This document shows positions 47,650 through 56,685 of a stretch of DNA of 64,000 nucleotides, piece by piece (position 1 is the first letter of the stretch; every line of letters begins with the position of its first letter). The stretch is from NCBI RefSeq assembly GCF_009931655.1, contig NZ_CP047984.1, positions 1,550,001-1,614,000 on the forward strand, read 5' to 3'. Below the pieces are notes generated by a model. That model was not told where the DNA came from, ran no database searches, and worked only from the letters and a program-made list of their open reading frames with translations. Made by a program: the position numbers and the translations under genes. The stretch comes from Pontibacter russatus. Its GTDB lineage: Bacteria > Bacteroidota > Bacteroidia > Cytophagales > Hymenobacteraceae.

Positions 47650-49596
47650 ATGAAATATCTCAATAGAAAAGCATTATTAGGAACAGCCCTGCTGATGGCA
47701 ATGTCGCTGGTGTCCTGCGAGGACATTCTGGAAGAACAGCCACGCAGCATATATGATCCCGGCTTTTTCCAGACCGAGCGAGGTGTTCAGGGTGGCATCA
47801 CCTCCCTGTATGCTCACCTGCGCTATATATACGGGCAGGCCTATTACTACAACGCCACCGAGACCGGCACCGATGAAGCGACCTACGGGCAGAGTGCGGA
47901 CCAGAACTTCCTGGTGATGGACCTGTCAGGCCAGGGAGAGATCACATCCACCACCAGCCGCGCCGATGTATTGTGGGGAACCGCCTTCTCCAACATCAAC
48001 ACCGCCAGCGGCATTATTGAGAATGCCGCCGAAGTAGGCACTATTCCAGAGTCGCTGATTGCCGAGGCCAGGTTCTTCCGTGCGTTCGACTACTTCCTGC
48101 TGGTGAAGACGTTCGGAGGGGTGCCGTTGGATCTGGGCGCAGGCGAACTGATGTTCAACTCTAACCCCACCAGAACCTCTGTGCGCAACACGGTACCGGA
48201 GGTATATACCAAAGCCATATTCCCGGACCTGCTGCGGGCGGTAGAAGAGCTGCCGGTGAACCCACGCGTGACCGGCGGTGTAACCCAGACGCTCGCACGC
48301 CTTTACCTGGCCAAAGCCTACCTGACCTACGGATGGTGGCTCGCCAACCCGGAGAACATTCCTACTTTTCCGGAAGCCCCCCGTACCGACCCCGACGGGC
48401 ATGATGCGCAGTGGTATTTTCAGCAGGCGTATGATGTGGCCTTAAACGCCATTCAGAATCCGGGGCCCTTCGGCCTGATGGACACCTACTACGACGTGAA
48501 CGTAGCGACAAATGACCGCAACAAGGAAATTCTGCTGTACGCCGACCACACAGAGACAAGTGAGTTCTACAACGGAGGCAGTCTTACTTATGGCAGTGGC
48601 GGCGCCCCCGATAACTTTGCCGGCTGGATGATGACCTGGAACTATACCAACATCAGAAGCTCCCTTGATCCGAACTGGACTAACCCAATAAGTTCCGTTC
48701 AGCGGGAAGCGGCCCAGGCCCTGGGCCGTCCGTGGACACGCATGGCCCCCCCGATTGGCGTCATCACGAACACCTTTGACGACAAAGTGAATGATTCCCG
48801 CTACGACGGCACCTTCACAACCGTTTACCGTGGCAACTGGCCCAAGGCGGGTGTCGACGCAGAAGTTGTCTACAACGCCAACGGCCTGCCAGTCGAACCG
48901 GGTGGAGCCATCCTGACCTTTCTGGACGAGCAACCGGCAACGCCTATCAATTACCCAAGCGCGGCCGGGAAAAGCAACGTTGGTGCAGGTGAACTTCCCG
49001 GAAGATCTGACTTCGTGATAGGCCCGCGCGACATTAGCAGGATTGTATATCCGGGGCTGTGGAAACTCGGCCCCTACCGCACCGACAATAACGGCGGGTT
49101 AGGACAGCCGAATGCCGGCAGCACGCGCCCTTTCAATATCGCCAAGTTCTCGGAGCTTTACTTTATTGCAGCCGAAGCAGCTGTGATGGGCGCAAGCACA
49201 CAGGCCGGTTACAGTGCCAGAGAGCTGATTAATGTCATTCGTGCACGCGCCGGCAACTGGCGCTGGGACAACAACGGCAACCAGCCCAAAGTGGAAGACC
49301 TAAGTGCAGAGATGACCGCTGCCACGCCACAGGAAATAGACATTGACTACATTCTGGAAGAGCGTTCGCGCGAGTATTTCGGCGAAGGCTATCGCTGGTT
49401 CGATTTAACGCGGACGCAAAAATGGGAAGAGTTTGCCGGCACTTACGAAATTGCCGGGAGCAGTTACGGAGACCATACGCCAGTAACGGTAACGCGCAAC
49501 ATCCAGCCTCATCATTACTTGCGCCCCATTCCGCAAGGCCAGTTAGACGCGATGGAAGGCGCTACGGGTATGTATCAGAACCCAGGGTATAACTAA
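47650..49596 (+). CDS. SusD/RagB family glycan-binding lipoprotein 2
   Basis: 648 residues. Lipoprotein signal MKYLNRKALLGTALLMAMSLVSC (Cys near residue 23), then the SusD helical fold (FSNINTASGIIENAAEV, ARFFRAFDYFLLVKTFGGVPLDLGAG, LARLYLAKAYLTYG, FSELYFIAAEAAVMGAST) and the C-terminal segment YILEERSREYFGEGYRWFDLTRTQKW with HHYLRPIPQGQLDAM. Acts with SusC-2 at the cell surface. Twelve bases separate the two genes. A hairpin at 49609-49645 follows, so the esterase genes downstream probably have their own promoter or depend on read-through. Confidence 0.94.
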   Translation: MKYLNRKALLGTALLMAMSLVSCEDILEEQPRSIYDPGFFQTERGVQGGITSLYAHLRYIYGQAYYYNATETGTDEATYGQSADQNFLVMDLSGQGEITSTTSRADVLWGTAFSNINTASGIIENAAEVGTIPESLIAEARFFRAFDYFLLVKTFGGVPLDLGAGELMFNSNPTRTSVRNTVPEVYTKAIFPDLLRAVEELPVNPRVTGGVTQTLARLYLAKAYLTYGWWLANPENIPTFPEAPRTDPDGHDAQWYFQQAYDVALNAIQNPGPFGLMDTYYDVNVATNDRNKEILLYADHTETSEFYNGGSLTYGSGGAPDNFAGWMMTWNYTNIRSSLDPNWTNPISSVQREAAQALGRPWTRMAPPIGVITNTFDDKVNDSRYDGTFTTVYRGNWPKAGVDAEVVYNANGLPVEPGGAILTFLDEQPATPINYPSAAGKSNVGAGELPGRSDFVIGPRDISRIVYPGLWKLGPYRTDNNGGLGQPNAGSTRPFNIAKFSELYFIAAEAAVMGASTQAGYSARELINVIRARAGNWRWDNNGNQPKVEDLSAEMTAATPQEIDIDYILEERSREYFGEGYRWFDLTRTQKWEEFAGTYEIAGSSYGDHTPVTVTRNIQPHHYLRPIPQGQLDAMEGATGMYQNPGYN

Positions 49597-49608
49597 TGGG
49601 ATAATTCT

Positions 49609-49645
49609 AAAGGCTGGCTGCTCATATAGGGGCAGCCAGCCTTTT
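49609..49645 (+). terminator. terminator after susD-2
   Basis: Arms AAAGGCTGGCTGC (49609-49621) and GCAGCCAGCCTTT pair perfectly and are followed by T-rich sequence. Confidence 0.85.
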
Positions 49646-49732
49646 GGTTTTCGTTATATCTGCTTTTGGAGGCACTGGCGCGCCCTCCAAGACGCTGTGC
49701 CCTATACCTTGACAAACTAACCACAACGCAAA

Positions 49733-51685
49733 ATGAAGTTACAGCTGAGACTCACCGGTTTACTTCTTCTTTACTTTCTTTTCAGCCCTTCGCTTTCCTT
49801 CAGTGCTATCAGGCTACCCAGCTTAATTCAGGACGGGATGGTGCTGCAGCGGGATACCAAATTGAACATATGGGGCTGGGCATCGCCCGGAGAGAAAGTG
49901 AAGATTAACTTTAACGGCAGAAAAGCCGGTGCAACAGCTGGCGCCGATGGGAAGTGGCGCGCTATTTTGCCGCCCATGAAAGCAGGAGGCCCCTATACCA
50001 TGGTGCTGAAGGGGGAGAACACCATCACGCTGAAAGACATCCTGCTCGGGGATGTGTGGCTGTGTTCGGGGCAGTCCAACATGGTGCATCAGATGAAGCT
50101 ACACAACATTACCTATGCCGATGATATTGCCGGGGCCGATTATCCGCAGATACGGCATTTCTGGATTCCTACCACCACAAACCTGCAGGGCCCTGCGGAG
50201 CAGTTGCCACCCAGTGCCTGGAAGCCGGCGAACCCGCAGGATGTGAACGAGTTTTCAGCGGTGGCCTATTTCTTCGCCCGGAAGCTGTACAAGGAGTACC
50301 ATATCCCCATAGGCTTGATTAACGCCAGTGTAGGTGGCACTCCCATCGAGGCCTGGATGAGTGAAGAAGGTCTGAAAGAATTTCCGGCGGCCATTGCTGC
50401 TATCAACCGAAACCGGGACACAAGCTATGTCAACAACCTGAACCGGAAGGCGCTGGCAGCTGCGGCAAAGAACAGGCAAAAACCAGAGCAGGACAAGGGG
50501 CTCACGGAGGCGGTGAAATGGTATGGCCCCGCCTATGTTCCGAAGGGCTGGCAGAATATCAACATACCGGGCTACTGGGAAGACCAGGGCATCAGCGACC
50601 TGAACGGTTCTGTCTGGTACCGCCGTGAAATAGAGGTGCCTGCGGCCATGGCAGGAGTGCCGGCCAAAATGTTTCTGGGCAGAATCGTGGATGCGGATGA
50701 GGTATATATAAATGGGGAGAAGGTTGGAAGCACCTCTTATCAGTACCCGCAAAGGAGATATAGCCTGGAGGCGGGTGTGCTGAAGCCAGGTAAAAATCTC
50801 ATTGTGGTGCGCGTCAGGAATACAGCCGGGAAAGGCGGGTTTGTGCCGGACAAGCCCTATTTTATTCAGGCAAACGGGCAAACACTCGACCTGAAAGGGA
50901 CATGGCAGTACAAGGTGGGAGAGGTATATATACCTGCTGCCGGTGTTGCCGGTGGCGGAGGATTCAGCGCTCAGAACCAGCCGACAGCCTTGTACAATGC
51001 CATGATTGCGCCTGCAACTGACTATGCCATCAAAGGAGTCCTGTGGTACCAGGGGGAGAGCAATGCTGGAGACCCCGCAGCATATAAAAAATTACTACCG
51101 GCTCTGATAAAGGACTGGCGGGACAAATGGCAACAAGAAAACCTTCCGTTCCTGTACGTGCAGCTGCCAAACTTTATGGAGGTGGATTACCTGCCTTCAG
51201 AAAGCAATTGGGCCCTGATGCGGGAGGCCGCCCTGCAGACACTTTCTGTGCCCAACACGGCAATGGCCGTCACCATTGAACTCGGGGAGTGGAACGACAT
51301 ACATCCCGACAACAAAAAGGACGTGGGCGAAAGACTGGCGCTTGCCGCGCAAAAGCTGGCATATGGCGAGAAGGACATCGTTTCTTCGGGTCCGCTGTAT
51401 CAATCCGCCAAAATAGAGGGAAATAAAATCGTCATCAGTTTTACAAATACGGGCAGCGGGTTGGCAGCCAAAGACGGCGAGCCCCTCTCCTGGTTCGCCA
51501 TAGCAGGCGAGGACAAAAAATTTGTCTGGGCGCAGGCCAAAATAGAGGGAGACAAAGTGGTGGTGTGGAGCGAGGAGGTTCCGGATCCGAAGTATGTGCG
51601 CTATGCCTGGGCTGATAATCCTTACGGCGCCAACCTATATAACAAAGAGGGACTGCCCGCCTCTCCCTTCCGGACTGACCTGTAA
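49733..51685 (+). CDS. SGNH-type sialate O-acetylesterase-like / acetylxylan esterase
   Basis: 650 residues with signal peptide (LLLLYFLFSPSLSFSAI). The fold is the SASA-type SGNH esterase, split by a beta-sandwich insertion: DGMVLQRDTKLNIWGWASPGEKV near the start, the nucleophile in LCSGQSNMVHQM (Ser near residue 117), SVGGTPIEAWMS, a jelly-roll insert about residues 260-400 (WYRREIEVPAAMAG), GVLWYQGESNAGD near 436 and the catalytic Asp-His in DIHPDNKKDVGERLA near 520. Relatives in xylan loci act as acetylxylan esterases (CE20-like); deacetylation of glucuronoxylan is the best inference here, over sialic acid chemistry. Followed by the CE15 gene after 26 bases. Confidence 0.85.
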   Translation: MKLQLRLTGLLLLYFLFSPSLSFSAIRLPSLIQDGMVLQRDTKLNIWGWASPGEKVKINFNGRKAGATAGADGKWRAILPPMKAGGPYTMVLKGENTITLKDILLGDVWLCSGQSNMVHQMKLHNITYADDIAGADYPQIRHFWIPTTTNLQGPAEQLPPSAWKPANPQDVNEFSAVAYFFARKLYKEYHIPIGLINASVGGTPIEAWMSEEGLKEFPAAIAAINRNRDTSYVNNLNRKALAAAAKNRQKPEQDKGLTEAVKWYGPAYVPKGWQNINIPGYWEDQGISDLNGSVWYRREIEVPAAMAGVPAKMFLGRIVDADEVYINGEKVGSTSYQYPQRRYSLEAGVLKPGKNLIVVRVRNTAGKGGFVPDKPYFIQANGQTLDLKGTWQYKVGEVYIPAAGVAGGGGFSAQNQPTALYNAMIAPATDYAIKGVLWYQGESNAGDPAAYKKLLPALIKDWRDKWQQENLPFLYVQLPNFMEVDYLPSESNWALMREAALQTLSVPNTAMAVTIELGEWNDIHPDNKKDVGERLALAAQKLAYGEKDIVSSGPLYQSAKIEGNKIVISFTNTGSGLAAKDGEPLSWFAIAGEDKKFVWAQAKIEGDKVVVWSEEVPDPKYVRYAWADNPYGANLYNKEGLPASPFRTDL

Positions 51686-51711
51686 AGTGTATATAACCAA
51701 CGCCTCCTAAT

Positions 51712-53244
51712 ATGAAAAAGACGTTGTTCCTGCTTCTTGCTTTGGCTGTTTCTTCCGCATCAGCCCAGGAGGCCCCGACAGGCGCTGAGGACAAGTACCC
51801 TCCGGCTGTTAATTTCACGACCGAGCAGGACCACCAGCACATGCTGAAGCAGTTGGGGATTCAGTCGCTGAGGCCGGGGCCCAGCGGCGATGAATCAGCT
51901 CCGAACCACGCGAACTACGACGAGGCGCTGGCAAACCCCTACCCCGACCTGCCGCCCGTGCTGACGCTGCATAACGGAAAGAAAGTGACCACGCCCGAGA
52001 TGTGGTGGAAAAAGCGCCGCCCGGAGCTCGTGGAGCTGTTCGAAAGAGAGGTATATGGCCGTGTGCCAAAGGACGCGCCCAAAGTGACCTGGGAAGTGGT
52101 GATCAGCGAGAAGGAGCGGGTGGGCTGGTATCCGGTTATCGCCAAGCAACTGGTGGGCCATGTGGACAACTCCAGATACCCGCTCATCGACGTCGAAATA
52201 GCCATGACGGTGGTGACGCCTGCCAACGCCAAGGGCCCGGTCCCGGTGCTGATGATGTTCGGGCGCAGCGTGCTTCCGGCCCCTGCCCAACCGCCTCAGG
52301 AGAGTCTGGACAGGATCAACGCCGCCCTGAAAGAGCTGCTGGTGAAAAAGGACCCGACCTTACAGGCTGTGTTTGAGCAATACCCGGCCTATATGCCCCT
52401 CACCGCGCAGGCACCTGCTTTCGGGCCTCCTCCGGCCGGTGACCCGCCTACGCCGCAGCAGCTGCTGGCTGCCGGCTGGGGCTATGCCCTCATCGAGCCG
52501 GGCAGCATCCAGGCAGACAACGGCGCGGGCCTTACCAAGGGAATCATTGGTCTGGTGAATAAAGGACAGCCCCGGAAACCGGAAGACTGGGGAGCCTTGC
52601 GCGCCTGGGCCTGGGGGGCCTCCCGCGGCCTGGATTACCTGGAAACGGACCCTGCCGTAGATGCCAAAAAAGTCGGCATCGAGGGTGTCTCCCGGTATGG
52701 TAAAGCCGCACTGGTGACGATGGCATTTGATCAGCGCTTTGCTCTGGGCCTGATTGGTTCTTCCGGTGAAGGAGGCGCGAAGCTGCACCGCCGCAATTTC
52801 GGCGAAGCCGTGGAAAACCTGACGTCCAGCGGCGAATACCATTGGATGGCCGAGAATTTCCTAAAGTACGGAGCTGCCAAAGCTACGTTCGGGAGCAGGA
52901 ACGCAGGCGACATTCCGGTGGATGCGCATGAGTTGATTGCCTTGAGTGCTCCCCGCCCCGTCTTCATCAGTTACGGCATCCCGGAAAAAGGCGATGCCAA
53001 ATGGCTGGACCAGCAGGGCAGCTATATGGCAACGGTGGCGGCGCAACCGGTATTCGAGCTGCTGGGCGCAAAAGGCCTGGGGGTGCCGGACGATTATAAA
53101 ACCGCAAAGATGCCCGGCGTGAATGTGGGGCTGCTGGACGGGGAACTGGCCTGGCGGCAGCACGATGGCGGCCACACCGATGCCCCGAACATAAAATACT
53201 TCATTCCGTGGGCCGATAAAATGCTGAAACGAGCCGCCCGGTAA
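51712..53244 (+). CDS. CE15 glucuronoyl esterase
   Basis: 510 residues with signal peptide MKKTLFLLLALAVSSASAQ. Alpha/beta hydrolase that cleaves ester bonds between glucuronic acid on xylan and lignin alcohols. The CE15 nucleophile motif GVSRYGKAA puts Ser near residue 327; SSGEGGAKLHRRNFGEAVENL, FGSRNAGDIPVDAHELIALSAPRPVFIS and the catalytic His in WRQHDGGHTDAPN near residue 490 follow. A family-typical N-terminal segment (YPDLPPVLTLHNGKKV, MWWKKRRPELVELFEREVYGRVP) precedes the core. Lies between the SASA esterase (26-base gap) and GH115 gene (99-base gap), forming a debranching set for lignin-linked glucuronoxylan. Confidence 0.93.
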   Translation: MKKTLFLLLALAVSSASAQEAPTGAEDKYPPAVNFTTEQDHQHMLKQLGIQSLRPGPSGDESAPNHANYDEALANPYPDLPPVLTLHNGKKVTTPEMWWKKRRPELVELFEREVYGRVPKDAPKVTWEVVISEKERVGWYPVIAKQLVGHVDNSRYPLIDVEIAMTVVTPANAKGPVPVLMMFGRSVLPAPAQPPQESLDRINAALKELLVKKDPTLQAVFEQYPAYMPLTAQAPAFGPPPAGDPPTPQQLLAAGWGYALIEPGSIQADNGAGLTKGIIGLVNKGQPRKPEDWGALRAWAWGASRGLDYLETDPAVDAKKVGIEGVSRYGKAALVTMAFDQRFALGLIGSSGEGGAKLHRRNFGEAVENLTSSGEYHWMAENFLKYGAAKATFGSRNAGDIPVDAHELIALSAPRPVFISYGIPEKGDAKWLDQQGSYMATVAAQPVFELLGAKGLGVPDDYKTAKMPGVNVGLLDGELAWRQHDGGHTDAPNIKYFIPWADKMLKRAAR

Positions 53245-53343
53245 GCACCGGTGTAAAATGCGGAAGGCAACGTCGTCAGGTAGAACAGTCAGAAATCTGA
53301 TGCCCGGAGCGGTTGCATGCAGTCGAACAATACATCATATCCT

Positions 53344-56292
53344 ATGAAAGTAACTTCCCTATATACCTGCCGCGCCTTCCGCAGCATGGCGCAGGCAAAC
53401 CGGCGGCAAAAGCTGATTTGCCTCATGTTGCTGCTGGTTGCCCTGACCTACCCTTATATAGCTTCCGCCACAGACGACCTTCCCTCCTATATCTCCACAG
53501 AAAAAGGGCTGGGTCGCTTCCCGCTTTCTGCTGGCGGCACGTCCGCTCCCATCTATGTGAGCGCCGAAGATTACCCGGGCGTCATCCGGGTGGCGAAACA
53601 CCTGCAGGCAGATATAAAAATGGTGACGAATGCCGAGCCAAAACTTTTAGTGGGCAAAAAGGCGCCGAAGGCAAAGGAAATCGTGCTGGTGGGAACGCTG
53701 GGCAAAAGCCCGCTCATCGACAAGCTGGTGCGGGACAGGAAACTGGACGTGGCCGGTATAGCCGGGCGTTGGGAAACCTCGCTGATTCAGGTGGTGGAAA
53801 AGCCGATGCGCGGCGTGGACCGGGCCCTCGTGATTGCGGGCAGCGACAAGCGCGGCACCATCTACGGTATGTACGATCTGTCGGACGAAATCGGTGTATC
53901 GCCCTGGTACTGGTGGGCCAACGTGCCGGTCAAGAAAAAGGAGAAGGTGTACGTATTGCCGGGGCGCCACACGCAGGGCGAGCCAGCCGTCAAGTACAGG
54001 GGCTTCTTTATCAACGATGAGGCCCCGGCGCTCTCGGGGTGGTCAAAAGAGAAGTTCGGTGGCTTCAACCATAAGTTCTACGACAAGGTGTTTGAGCTGC
54101 TGCTGCGCATGAAGGGCAATTACCTGTGGCCCGCCATGTGGGGCAACGCCATATATGACGATGACTCCCTGAGCGCCCCGCTGGCAGATGAATACGGTGT
54201 GGTGCTGGGCACCTCGCACCACGAGCCCTTGACGCGGGCGCACGACGAATGGCGGCGCTACGGCAAGGGGCCCTGGAACTACAACACAAACAAGGAAAAC
54301 CTGCAGGCCTTCTGGCGGAAAGGCATGGAGCGCATGGGCACGAGCGAAAGCATCGTGACCATTGGGATGCGCGGCGACGGCGACGAGCCCATGTCTGAGG
54401 AAAGTAACATCGCGCTGCTGGAGCAGATTGTGGCCGACTAGCGGCAGATCATTGCCGATGTGACCGGCAAGCCCGCCTCCGAGACGCCACAGATATGGGC
54501 GCTCTACAAAGAGGTGCAGGACTACTACGACAAAGGCATGCGCGTACCCGACGACGTGACGCTGCTTCTGGCAGATGATAACTGGGGTAACATCCGCAAG
54601 CTACCGAAGCCAGGAGAAAAGCAGCATTCCGGCGGCTACGGCATCTACTACCATTTCGACTATGTGGGCGGTCCCAGAAATTACAAATGGCTGAACACAA
54701 ACCCCATTCCGAGGGTGTGGGAGCAGATGCACATGGCCTATAAATATGGCGCCGACCGCATCTGGATTGTGAATGTGGGCGACATCAAACCGATGGAGTT
54801 CCCGCTGGAGTTTTTCCTAGACTATGCCTGGAACCCCGACAAATGGCCGGCGGAACGCCTGCAGGAATACACTGTGCTTTGGGCAGAGGAGCAGTTCGGC
54901 AGCCAGTATGCCCAGCCAATTGCCGAAATCCTGGCGACGTACGCCAAGTACAACGGCCGCCGCAAGCCTGAGTTAATATCACCAAGCACTTACAGCCTGA
55001 CGAACTACCGTGAAGCGGAGCGCGTGGTGGAGGAGTACAACCAACTGGTACAGAAGGCGGAAAAAATATATGAAGTTCTCCCTCCCGAATTTAAAGACGC
55101 CTACTACCAACTGGTGCTGTTCCCGACGAAGGCTTCTGCCATCCTGAACGAGCTGCACGTTACGGTGGGGAAAAACCATTTATATGCCAGACAAAACCGC
55201 ATCGCCACCAACGATATGGCCGCCAAAGTGAAAGAGCTGTTCCAGAAGGACCAGGCCCTGATGAAGTATTATAATGAGGAACTGGCGGGCGGCAAATGGA
55301 ACCACATGATGGACCAGACGCATATCAGCTATACCTACTGGCAGCAGCCGGAGAAAGACGTGATGCCTGAGGTGAAGCTGGTAAAAGCACCAGCTGGGGC
55401 AAAAATGGGCGTGGCCGTGGAGGGGTCTGATGCCTGGTGGCCAGCGGAGAAGGAACCGGCAACATTGCCCGAACTCACTCCTTTTAGCCAGCAGACACGT
55501 TACATTGAGATTTTCAGCCAGAGCAATATTCCTTTTACATATAAAGTGCAGTCCGGGGCGCCGTGGCTGCATATTTCCTCCACCCAAGGTACTGTTGACA
55601 AGGAACAGCGGCTCCTGGTGAGCGTAGACTGGCAGAAAGCGCCCACCGGCGTGCAGCGCGTCCCGATAACGATTACCGGACCGGATGGCTCCACCGTAAA
55701 AGTGCAAGCTGTTGTAAACAAACCCGCTGGCTTGAATCCGGGCGAAGTGAGCGGATTTGTGGAGAGCAACGGCTATATATCCATGGAGGCGGCGCATTAT
55801 ACCCGCGCTGTGGACAATGGCATCATCGAGTGGCAGCTTATCCCGGACCTGGGCAAAACCATGTCGGCGATGACGCCCTTTCCGGTGACAGCCGGAAGCC
55901 AGAAACCAGGCGGCGGGAGCCCGCACCTCCAGTACAAAATGCACCTCCTGCACGAGGGTGAGGTGAAGGTATATACCTACCTGTCCCCCACCCTCAACTT
56001 CAACGCCTCAGACGGGCTAAAATTCGCCGTGTCCATCGACGACGCGGAGCCGCAAATCATCAACATGCACAAAGACGATTCTCATGGCGCCTGGAACAAG
56101 GGGGTGGCCGATAACATCAATATACAGGTGTCTACACACAAAACAGACAGAGCCGGGGAGCACGTGCTGAAGTTCTGGATGGTAGACCCGGGCGTGGTGC
56201 TCCAAAAGATTTTGGTCGACACAGGCGGTTTGAAGCCATCGTATTTAGGCCCGCCGGAAAGCTACTATCAGCCAGAAAAGGCAAATCCATAA
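53344..56292 (+). pseudogene. GH115 alpha-glucuronidase interrupted by an in-frame amber codon
   Basis: Read through the stop, this is a full-length GH115 protein of about 982 residues: signal region near residues 20-45, SSEDYPGV-like ISAEDYPGVIRVAKHL region, RGFFINDEAPALSGWSKEKFGGFNHKFYDKVFELLLRMKGNYLWPAMWG, GTSHHEPLTRAHDEW, and, after the stop, LLLADDNWGNIRKLP, YYHFDYVGGPRNYKWLNTNPIPRVWEQM, YGADRIWIVNVGD and a C-terminal beta domain. The TAG at 54439-54441 falls in the same frame between LLEQIVAD and RQIIADVTG, where CAG (Gln) would be expected, so a C-to-T change explains it. GH115 enzymes remove (methyl)glucuronate from internal xylose. The chosen start is the ATG at 53344; one at 53317 is possible. 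Confidence 0.88.
54439..54441 (+). other. in-frame TAG inside the GH115 gene
   Basis: Flanking codons on both sides keep GH115-type sequence in one frame (1122 bases from 53317 to the TAG, divisible by three). No frameshift is needed; a single base change is enough. Confidence 0.85.
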
Positions 56293-56310
56293 GCCACTTT
56301 TTAGCAAAAA

Positions 56311-56350
56311 AACATCACAGGCCCGGCTATATAGCCGGGCCTGTGATGTT
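56311..56350. terminator. 40-base perfect palindrome after the GH115 gene
   Basis: AACATCACAGGCCCGGCTAT and its exact complement abut (56311-56330, 56331-56350), giving an 18-base stem with a TATA loop and A-rich 5' flank. Fits a terminator of the esterase/GH115 transcript. Confidence 0.8.
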
Positions 56351-56616
56351 TGTGATGAGTTTATATATGGCTTCCGTTTTCGGAAAATAGAAGGCGCCAT
56401 ACAAGGCCTTTCACTTGCTGGGAATATAACTGCCACTGCATTCCGCTCCCCCATACACCAAATCCCGGAAACTCAATCGGGTGGTAGCAGTAAAAAGAGA
56501 AAGGCCACAGCCAATAATGGCGGGCTGCGAAAGCAAGGGCGAACATAAAGCAGCCAAATGCGAACAGCTGGTTTCGGGGTGTGACATATTGACAGAAACT
56601 AAAGGCTGATCGCCCC

Positions 56617-56632
56617 TTGGCACAAGGGTTGT
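56617..56632 (+). promoter_or_regulatory. possible -24/-12 (sigma-54-like) element before dnaK
   Basis: TTGGCACAAGGGTTGT matches TTGGCAC-N5-TTGC except T for the last C, with GG and G spaced as in -24/-12 promoters. It ends 53 bases before the dnaK ATG. A housekeeping-type promoter is not excluded; weak call. Confidence 0.3.
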
Positions 56633-56685
56633 TATATAAGATACATCTGAAAAATTGAATTTGGAATCATAAATAAAACTATAGA

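Larger units (their letters stand above)
56293..56685. other. intergenic region, GH115 to dnaK
   Basis: Contains the hairpin at 56311-56350 and the probable dnaK promoter. No additional gene seen in about 390 bases. Confidence 0.5.

Noticed and set aside
54460..56292. Treating the second half of GH115 as an independent gene
   Set aside because: It starts inside a GH115 domain, lacks a signal peptide and stays in frame with the upstream part; one gene with a stop fits better.
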